DNA of 64,000 nucleotides, taken from positions 197,281,835 through 197,345,834 of the forward strand of contig CM060957.1 in NCBI GenBank assembly GCA_030765055.1, read 5' to 3'. The notes beneath the pieces were generated by a model. It saw nothing but the letters and a program-made list of their open reading frames with translations, did no database searches and was not told the DNA's origin. Shown piece after piece: positions 57,003 through 64,000 of the stretch. Within the stretch, counting starts at the first letter, position 1. Every line of letters begins with the position of its first letter. The DNA is from Mantis religiosa. Taxonomy: Eukaryota > Arthropoda > Insecta > Mantodea > Mantidae. A program made the position numbers and the translations under genes.

Positions 57003-58343
57003 GTAAGTTATGAAGAAACCTGCTGAGTTAGACTGAGCAATGTTTTGTAATAATGTCGCCAATGTATTGTAGAATATTACAATCTTTTCTGCTTAAATAA
57101 AGAGTACACTTAAGTCACTGATTCAAAGGCAACAGTTGACCCAGCCATAAACCTCTAAACCCATATCCTGCTGCGACATTTAACTCAGAATCAGCTTCTT
57201 TGTATTCTCAAAAATATTGTGAAAGTTTAGTAAGGCAGTTTGTTAAATATAACAGGATTAGGGTTTACAGCTGTGTTTAGCACTAACTTTAACAAATAGT
57301 TTTGTGTTTGTATCTCTCAATTCCAGAGAGAGGAGAGCATACAACAGATACTAGTTTGAGAGAGGTTCAAAATAAAGGCAATGGATGCTGAAACTCGTCC
57401 CTCGATAATATAAAAACATAAGTGATGAAGTATCAATAAACCAACTACAAATTTTTTCCAATTAGTATTGTATTTATTTATAAAATATAAGAAGGTTTGT
57501 TTCGATGCTTGTCTATTGAGCCAACCTTGTTCTCTCGAATGCTAATGTGATGGTAACTAAACCGAGTAAATGACAACTATTACATTTTGTAAGGGAAAGT
57601 AAGTGTTGGACATTGTTAGGAAACCAACCACTTACACATACTTATCATTTTTCTTCTCCAAGTAGAACATGTTTATGTATGTGTTCCTTATTTTTAGCCT
57701 TAAAGCTACTTGAAACTAGATATGATTATGACAGTAGCTTGTTATACTTTGTGATATTCAGCCCTATAAGTTTCAGCTGTTTAGTTATTAAATATGACAT
57801 TTGTTCCTAGAATGTGTTACAGGTACTGCATTTCTTAGTTATTTTGTGTTTGAAGTAAATGCTAAAGTTGTAATTACACAATGTATTCCTTGATTTGAGT
57901 TATGAGTTATCACCTGACTTTATGTCCTTAAGTCTTTTGGACATCATTAGAAAAAGTGAGTACTGGCTGCATAACTCTAGAACGGTGCATTTTTCCTCCC
58001 TAAATAGAATTAATTAATATTGATTTTTTCATAATTTTGGACTACAGTAAAGATCTATGTCAGGTTTGTGTTAGATTGCCACATTCATTCTTTAGACTTA
58101 TATTAACAATAGTCTATAAATTCAAACAATAAATCATACCAGCAAATCTTGTACTGTATATTTGACACAATCTGTACGTAAAGCGACTTAGTACTGCCTG
58201 CCTGATTTGACCTGATCTAGAAGTTTATGTGGACAGTGGGCTAGTTACATGTGGCCCTTGAACTGCGTGTAAGTGTATCATATTCATCATTACAGTATCT
58301 TGTACCATGAGCACCTGCATAGGGTACAGAAATGATGTTGTTT
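57003..58343. other. Intron-like and intergenic stretch
   Basis: The first 160 bp are conserved with the intron downstream of the 18.4-kb exon, including AATAAAG near 57098. A segment at 57525-57650 resembles 10240-10375. No exon with zinc fingers and no other gene was seen. Confidence 0.5.
57525..57650 (+). repeat. Dispersed repeat shared with 10240-10375
   Basis: CGAATGCTAATGTGATGGTA and following bases to GACATTGTTAGGAAAC match the copy near 10.3 kb at moderate identity. Confidence 0.45.
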
Positions 58344-59382
58344 TCAAATGCTAGGCTTTGGCAATGAAGCCATTAGCTCTCTTGCTCTCCAAAATTTCTG
58401 TATAGTGGGTCCGGCAGGTAGGGCTTCACAGGTTGAAAGATGTTCTTCAGTCATTTCCTATTCTTTGTTGCACAGAGGACAATTTGGACTTGTATAAATT
58501 CCTATTCTTTGTAAGTGTTTGGCTAAATAATCATGTTCTGTAAGTAATGTAAAATTTGCTACTGCAGCTTTACGTGGGATTTCTGGAATAATTTCTGGAT
58601 TTTTAATTAAAATGTTTCATTTTTTATCTTTGACTTTGTTAGATATTGATTGGTTTTGTTTGTTTTTATATTTGCTTTTGATTAATCTTTTTATGGATAT
58701 AAAGGGTAAGTTTTTACTTTTGTTCTGAATTACATTTGCACCTTTTTTGGCAAGAAAATCAGCTAATTCATTTCCGCAATTCCACAATGTGCAGGTATCC
58801 ATTGTAATATAATTCTTTTCTGTAGTTTTTGAAGTTGTATCATTTTGTGACATGACCTCATTTTATATGAACTTATTGCACATAATGCTGCTTTAGAATC
58901 AGAAAGTATAACAGCATTTTTTAATTTATCTATTCTGTATTGAAGATGTTGGAGTGAAATATGAATAGCCGTTACTTCTGCATTAAATTTTGTTGTCTGG
59001 TATCCAGCTGGTTGATAGAATGAGAACAATGCACACTTAATTCCAGCTCCTGAGTTGTTGTCCAAGTCAGCTCCATATGTGTAGATACGTAACCATTCTT
59101 CTGGTGGGTATCTATTGTTCAGTTTCTAATGCTAGTACTTTTAGTACAGGTTTGGAGGTTTCAGATTTTGTAACTATTTGTTCTAAATCTAATTGAATAT
59201 TAATTGGTTTAAGAGTCAGAGGATTTTCTTTGATTGAAATGTTTTCTTTAGAATAAGGAAGATTCAGATCTGTGTTTAATTCCATAGCTTTGTGTAGGAA
59301 AGTTGTTTGTGTTTTCATCCTGATTGGTTGTAGTAATCTTTTCTCTCATTTTGTGGTTTTTAGCCGCAGCATTTTTTCATGT
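58344..59382 (-). pseudogene. LINE RNase H and C-terminal zinc knuckle
   Basis: Minus strand: linker peptide LPYSKENISIKENP, then RNase H. The first motif reads YTYGAD where YTDGS is expected, so the first catalytic Asp is lost. FNAEVTAI (Glu), LSDSKAAL (Asp), QWIPAHCGI and GNELADFLAKKGA (Asp) are kept. Further on come PRKAAVANF, TEHDYLAKHLQRIGIYTS and the knuckle CPLC...HLSTC, then WRARELM. One frameshift near 59118 and another near 58780. Homologous to 34214-35338. Confidence 0.82.
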
Positions 59383-59595
59383 TGTGACTTTGTGGGTTCG
59401 TGAAATAATAAAACGAGGTTATGAAACACAAAAACTACACTTTATTTTCCTAGCAAATACATTCGTCACCATTACAGTTTGCTAGCTAACCCTAAACTGT
59501 TTATTTTCTCTACTCTACTCTCATCTGTCTCTCACTTCCGGTAACGATCGGCCATCATTTTTCATCGGCTTTGCGAGCCTACCACCAGGGTGACA
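59383..59595 (-). repeat. 3' LTR of gypsy D
   Basis: 213 bp, plus-strand TGTGAC...GGTGACA. Shorter than its 5' partner (239 bp) by a net 26 bp. Confidence 0.92.
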
Positions 59596-59606
59596 CTGCT
59601 CCCTCC

Positions 59607-60257
59607 TCAAGACTGGTCGTCCCGAACAGCTCCTTCGTAGCGGGCCAGGCGATCCAGGTGTACCACCAACATCTTTCCTCGGGGCACCTTCTGGATGCGG
59701 TAGACCACGTCGTTAATCCTCTTCACCACACGGTACGGTTCTTGCCATGGCTGCTGAAGCTTCGGGCAGCGTCCCTTGGTCCGGGTCGGGCGGTACAACC
59801 AGACCAGGTCACCTCGCTGGAACCCTTGGCTGTTGGCTTGCCTGTCGTATCGGATTTTCATGCGGTCGCTCGCCTTCTGGATGTTCTGGCGAGCCATCTC
59901 GTGCATGTCGTGGAGGTGGTCCACAAGGTTCTCCACATCTTTCAAGAGTGGCCCCAAGTCTGCGTCCGCCAGCTGCTCCCTCCTCAGGCCTGCGCTATCC
60001 CAGCCATCCGCAGGCATTGCCGTGATTACTCGAACTGCTACGGCACGCTCCTTACCCTCCACTCTTGTGCATTGGCCGCAATCTTCTGGACAGGGTCTTC
60101 GGGACATAGCGTCCGCGTTACCGTGACTCTTCCCTCCGTGATGTTCCGAGGTGAAGTCGTACTCCTGCTGCCTCTGGAGCAAACCTGCTGTCCGGCCTTC
60201 CGGTCGCGCCGTCACCATTACTTCGGTCCTCGCGGGGACTACTACGTCTTCGCTCAA
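59607..60257 (-). pseudogene. Gypsy D fused protease tail, RNase H tail and integrase C-terminus
   Basis: A 216-codon open frame created by two deletions. It begins with the post-protease peptide VMVTARPEGRTAG and joins at GLLQRQQEYDFTSEH to the RNase H C-terminus (EHHGGKSHGNADAMSRRP, last Asp retained). It continues through the linker to DLGPLLKDV and joins there to ENLVDHLHDMHEMA of the integrase C-terminus. GDLVWLYRPTRTKGR, WQEPYRVVKR (GPY/F-type) and VVHLDRLARY end it. Both junctions keep frame, yet no catalytic domain is present. Probably without function. Confidence 0.88.
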
Positions 60258-60830
60258 AAGACCCTGCCAATTCCAAGGCGCTCTTCTGGTTGACGGAGTA
60301 TAACCTCTTCTCCGTTGAGCCTTAGGACCGTACTGCCGACGTCGACCCTCGCCTCGCGGCTCCTGAGGGCATCCAGTCCCAGAATCACCTCCTCAGCCAC
60401 CTTCGCGACGAACACCCACAGACGCACGGCACTCCGTCCCAAGTCCAGCTCCAGTAGGGCCTCCTTCTCCACAGGCATGGTGTCGCCCGATGCTGTCACA
60501 AGCTCGTATGGTCGGCTCGGCTTGCTCGTCGGCAAACCCTTCGCCACGTCAAGTCTGATCATGGTCACGGCCGCCCCGGTGTCTACCAGCACGCGGCACG
60601 GCTTTCCTCTTACCCAGCCGTCCGCGATGAGGTTGTCATCCATCCGCCGGCTGATGTCGCGAATTGTCACTCGAGGGGATGGTGGTAATGGCGCCGACGT
60701 GCCCCTCTCCACGACGGCCCTTACTCGTTTTCCGGCTGCTCTTCCTGGTGTGGGCAGTCTCTCCGCAGGTGTCCGGGCTGTCCACACCCCCAACACAGGC
60801 CACTAGGTGTTCGCCGGCGTTCCTCAGCTG
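60254..60830 (-). pseudogene. Gypsy D CCHC knuckle and protease
   Basis: CWGCGQPGHLRRDC in one frame (about 60770-60815) is a complete CCHC nucleocapsid knuckle. After a frame change the protease reads CRVLVDTGAAVTMIR (catalytic DTG), then ASGDTMPVEKE, RLWVFVAKVAEE and VILGLDALRS. All expected retropepsin landmarks are present. The frame ends at 60254, where GRVF is followed by a stop or shift into the next ORF. Confidence 0.88.
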
Positions 60831-61864
60831 GTCTTCTGTCTCCGGCGTAGCGGACACTCCTCGTTCTCGACGTCGGGATAGATGTTACCTTGGCCGTCTC
60901 CATCCTTAATACCGCTGTCAGCATCGTGGATGGTTTTATATTCGCCGAACATTAGGCGCTGACGAATCTCCGTGTCCCGTACCCCGACGACAAAATTGTA
61001 GGCGGCTTCCCGGGATACGAACTGCAGTGGCAGGTCAACCAAGGCCTTGCTAGCCAGCTGCTCGATCGCTATGGCGAACTCCTGCAGCGTCTCCCCCGGC
61101 TGCTGTGACCTTGCCTTTAGCTGGCTGCGGTATGCTGCGGCTAAGCGGTGGTTCCCGAAGCGATTCTCCAGGGCCTCACAGATGTCCTTGGGCGCCGCCG
61201 TCGTCTGCACCGCGTTTAGGATTTCCGCGCCCCGTCCCTGGAGGCTGGCTATTAACTGTGTGGCCTCCTCCTCCGGTGACCATCTGTTGTGCTTGGCCAG
61301 TGTGTGGAACTGGCGGCGGAAGACTTCCAACGTTGACTCGCCGTCATATTTCGGAGATTTGACGCGCGCCGATGTTGTGTCGCGTCCCGGTGCGTCAGCC
61401 TTCAAATCCTTCAGTCTCCTGCCGACGACGTCCTCCACCATGGCGTTCATTGACTTGACGCTGCTGTCGGCCTTTCCCTCCAGGTTGTTTACGCGGTTCG
61501 CGAGGTCTTCGACGTCTTCAGCCATGGCGTTCAGGGACTTGGCGTTATTGTCGGCCTTTTCCTCTAGGTCATGGAAGCGGTTCGCCAGGTCCTCGACGCG
61601 CTCGTCCACTTGGCCCATCCGCTTGCCCAGCTCCGTCACGTCATCCCTCACGCCGGCCAACTGTTCCTCAAATTTGGCGGCGAGGACCTCGTTCGCCTCC
61701 TTCATTTCCGTGGCCAGACTGTCGTTCGCTGCCTTCATTTCTGTGGTCAATTCGGTCTTTATTGCTTTCAACTCTGCGGCCAGGTTGTTATTTGCCGCTT
61801 CCGACTTCGCTGTTAATTCGTTCATCTTCTGCAAAGGCATTTCCAATGCCGATTCCATGTCCAT
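60824..61864 (-). CDS. Gypsy D gag
   Basis: Open gag frame of about 346 codons from ATG 61864 (MDMESAL), 41 bp inside the LTR boundary, so this start is preferred over an upstream one inside the LTR. Residues 20-150 are a long heptad-like coiled coil rich in Ala, Glu and Lys with repeated VEDLANR blocks. Then comes the capsid-like region YDGESTLEVFRRQFHTLAK, AALQ-type helices, LENRFGNHRLAAAYRSQ, ARSQQPGETLQEFAIAIEQL and REAAYNFVVGVRDTEIRQ. The CCHC knuckle follows in the next frame. Best-preserved gag in the window; it could in principle still make a particle protein. Confidence 0.87.
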   Translation of the reverse strand: MDMESALEMPLQKMNELTAKSEAANNNLAAELKAIKTELTTEMKAANDSLATEMKEANEVLAAKFEEQLAGVRDDVTELGKRMGQVDERVEDLANRFHDLEEKADNNAKSLNAMAEDVEDLANRVNNLEGKADSSVKSMNAMVEDVVGRRLKDLKADAPGRDTTSARVKSPKYDGESTLEVFRRQFHTLAKHNRWSPEEEATQLIASLQGRGAEILNAVQTTAAPKDICEALENRFGNHRLAAAYRSQLKARSQQPGETLQEFAIAIEQLASKALVDLPLQFVSREAAYNFVVGVRDTEIRQRLMFGEYKTIHDADSGIKDGDGQGNIYPDVENEECPLRRRQKTS

Positions 61865-61904
61865 AATGTTCGGTGATGTAGTTATCCCGCTTCCTGACAC
61901 CAGT

Positions 61905-62143
61905 TGTGACTTTGTGGGTTCGTGAAATAATAAAACGAGGTTACGAAACACAAAAACTACACTTTATTGTCCTCGAAATACACTGTTCAACATTACAAAA
62001 TTGCTAGAACCTCAAAACTGTTTATTTTACCAACTCTACATTCAACTGTCTGTTGCTACCGCTAACGATTGGTTCCGAAGTTTTCCGAATCTCCACCGGC
62101 CATCATTTTTCATCGGCTTCGCGATTCTACCGCCAGGGTGACA
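61905..62143 (-). repeat. 5' LTR of gypsy D
   Basis: 239 bp, plus-strand TGTGAC...GGTGACA, about the same sequence as 59383-59595 with indels. Confidence 0.92.
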
Positions 62144-62248
62144 ATATTGTATTAGTGCCTGGTCCTCTAAAGTTAGATGTATTGGATAGTTCCGACTTAA
62201 GGCTTGCATTGCCATGATTGGAGTTGATTTTGCTGCACCGGTTATTAG

Positions 62249-63955
62249 TCACAGGGCCTGATTTTGGCATACTTCTAGGTGATTTATGTTAGAACTGTTT
62301 GCTGTAATTATTACCTCTGCATTATAAGGAAGTATTGGCTTGATGAATGTTTTGTATGTGGTGTTCAGTGTCTCCCGATTACTGCCCCACTTGACTCCAG
62401 CTAATCTTTTCAAAATTGAAAATTTGTTTGTTGATTTGTTTACTACTGCTTCAATATGTCTCCAAGATAATTTTGAATCAAAGATTGTTCCTAAATATTT
62501 TCCGTCATATGTTTGCTTCAGGTTTGTTAAGCTAAATATTTGGAATGTTGTTTTATCAGTATTTATTTTCATCAAATTGTTGTCAGTCCACTTTTCCAAT
62601 AGTATTACAGCCTTTTCCATTGAAGTTTTGGATTTCTCTATTTGTGAGGAAGATGTCCACATGATCATGTCATATGGAAAAGGTGCTGTCTTTATATCTG
62701 TGCTTGATACAGCCGCGGGAAGATCATTCATGTAGATGTTGAACAAGGTTGTTTTCAGTGCTACTCCTTGTGTTAGGCCCATTCTTATTTGTCAGAATTT
62801 GGATGTGCTGTCATTGTATTTTGTAGCACAGAAACGTTCAGAGAGAAACTGAGTGATCCAATTTAACATGTTATATCTGAATGCCTAGTTTTGAAAGTTT
62901 CTCAAGAAGTTTATGCCTCCTTACTGAATCGTATGCTTTTTCAAAATCAATTAAAACTGACAGCATATCTTGATTTTTGTTGAAAGACTTATGGACATCT
63001 TGGGATAGTTGAATTGTATTTTCTTTAGTAGATAAGTTTTGTCTGAATCCTGTTTGAGCAGTTGTTAATATGTTTTTACTTTCTAAGAAGCAATTTAGCC
63101 TTGCTGAAATCATATGTTCTGCTGTTTTTGCAATGGCACTTATTAAGGAAATTGGTCTTAATTATTTATTTTGTCGGTTGCTTTGTCATTTTTAGAATTG
63201 GAATAATAATACCACTCTGTAGGTACAGTGGATGTCCATGATATATTAAATAATTTCTGTAGTACCTTTCTTCCATCTGATCCTAGGTGTTTCAGAAATT
63301 CAACATGTATTTTATCTGGTCCAGAAGACCTTTTATTTTTCAACTCATGGATTGCATGATTTAGTTCCCTTATGGTGAATTCTTTGCTGAATATATCGTT
63401 TGTTTGTTCTGGGCACTTTTTAAATTTTTGAGTTCTTTTTTAATCTGCCTTTGTTTCTGTTTGCTTCAAAGATAGAGTAATTTGAAGTAAGTGTTTTCCC
63501 ATTTAGTTTGAGTGGTTCTTTCCTTTCTTTCTGACAATTAATTTTACTTATACATATGTATACTATTTTTTGCATCTTTTCCTTAATCAGCTTTTTCAAT
63601 AAATTCAAAGAAACTTTTTTTTTTTTCCTTTTTTGGCAATATGAATTTCTTTTTGACATTTTGCTGCCTTTCTTTGCCATTCCTGTGTAACTGTTGGGTT
63701 ATTGAACAGTTCTGCTTTTTTCCTTGCTATGTCCCTTTCTTCTTTTAACTTTGATAGTTCCACATTCCAAAAGGGTTTGTAATTTTTAGTTTTTCCTCTT
63801 GTGATCCTATTTTTTACTGCTTCAAGATTTATATTTGTTATTGTTTTATTAAGTTTATCTACAGATGCTTCATATTGAGCGGAGTAAAGATTTTGTTCAG
63901 TTTCCTCAGTAAATTTTGTCCAATTTGCTTTTCTAAATTTCCAAGAGTACTTCAA
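62249..63955 (-). pseudogene. LINE reverse transcriptase (RNase H-type element)
   Basis: Minus strand from about 63955: connector WNVELSKLKEERDIARK, then RSSGPDKIHVEFLKHL (63343-63158), TTAQTGFRQNLSTKENT, SVLIDFEKAYDSVRRHKLLE (first catalytic Asp), MGLTQGVALKTTLFNIYMND (Q.S.L.P.LF block, degraded), FPYDMIMW in place of FADD (second Asp lost), WTDNNLMKINTDKTTFQIF, YLGTIFDSKLSWR, and the thumb KPILPYNAEVI. Frame breaks near 63130, 62830 and 62240. It continues after gypsy D as the RNase H part. Confidence 0.85.
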
Positions 63956-64000
63956 ATTTGGCCTGCTAATATTTTGTTTGTCATGAAGTATTATGGATGC

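Larger units (their letters stand above)
59383..62143 (-). mobile_element. Ty3/gypsy LTR retrotransposon, copy D (RT and integrase core deleted)
   Basis: Two-LTR element on the minus strand. From 62143 down: 5' LTR, primer site (61885-61904), gag, CCHC knuckle, protease, fused RNase H tail and integrase tail, polypurine tract (59596-59610), 3' LTR. Flanks are ATGT (59379-59382) and ATAT (62144-62147), a diverged target duplication at best. Shares the protease/RNase H deletion with copy C and has a second deletion removing the integrase core. Confidence 0.93.
58344..64000 (-). mobile_element. RNase H-bearing non-LTR retrotransposon, split by gypsy D
   Basis: Minus-strand LINE whose 5' part continues past the right window edge. 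RT occupies 63955-62249; RNase H and C-terminal knuckle occupy 59382-58344. Gypsy copy D lies between at 59383-62143. RNase H after RT places it in the I/R1/LOA group. The stop after PKPSI is at 58344-58346. Damaged by frameshifts. Confidence 0.82.

Noticed and set aside
1..64000. CRISPR arrays, bacterial operons or ribosome binding sites
   Set aside because: None are present. Gene structure, splice sites and elements are eukaryotic.

Overview
This is a eukaryotic window, most likely from an insect with a large, repeat-rich genome. The evidence is GT-AG introns, a C2H2 zinc-finger gene of arthropod style, and a mixture of Ty3/gypsy, jockey-, CR1- and RNase H-type non-LTR elements, mariner, hAT and tRNA-derived SINEs. 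A polyneopteran such as a cockroach or relative is my guess; species cannot be decided from the sequence alone. There are no operons, CRISPR arrays or functional tRNA/rRNA genes. Only one host gene is well supported, together with a partial duplicate of its regulatory-domain exon. Nearly everything else is mobile DNA, mostly broken.

Layout. 1-3892: Ty3/gypsy copy A, broken, carrying a SINE-like insert. 4288-5615: jockey-like reverse transcriptase remnant. 6860-7790: mariner remnant. 8453-8656: palindromic MITE. 13269-18839 (minus): C2H2 zinc-finger gene with three recognised exons, including a 32-nt microexon. 19446-22215: mariner, DUF4817-type and non-LTR remnants. 23385-26295: gypsy copy B with an ATAT target duplication. 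26640-27334: Tc1/mariner-like remnant. About 27700-42003: an array of related duplicated units (X, Y, X', Y'), each hit by different later insertions. One of these is a 2.3-kb DNA transposon with CACTG termini and an unusual Cys-rich transposase-like protein (36554-38862). 44065-45910: hAT remnant. 47170-48040: non-LTR C-terminus plus a second, diverged relative of the 37-kb transposase. 48043-55560 (minus): CR1-like LINE with an SGNH-esterase ORF1, split by gypsy copy C (48727-52446). 56139-57002 (plus): duplicate of the zinc-finger gene's acidic exon, with three tandem 246-bp units. 58344-64000 (minus): RNase H-bearing LINE split by gypsy copy D (59383-62143).

How the parts relate. Gypsy copies C and D share the same internal deletion joining protease to the end of RNase H, so they look like a non-autonomous lineage that would need reverse transcriptase from relatives such as A or B. 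The zinc-finger gene joins an acidic IKEE-rich exon through the microexon to a 13-finger exon, in compatible phases. The acidic exon was copied in inverted orientation about 38 kb away. The paralogous array gives empty-site controls for a SINE and for the CACTG transposon, which makes those two calls unusually secure for hand annotation. All counts and alignments were made by eye.
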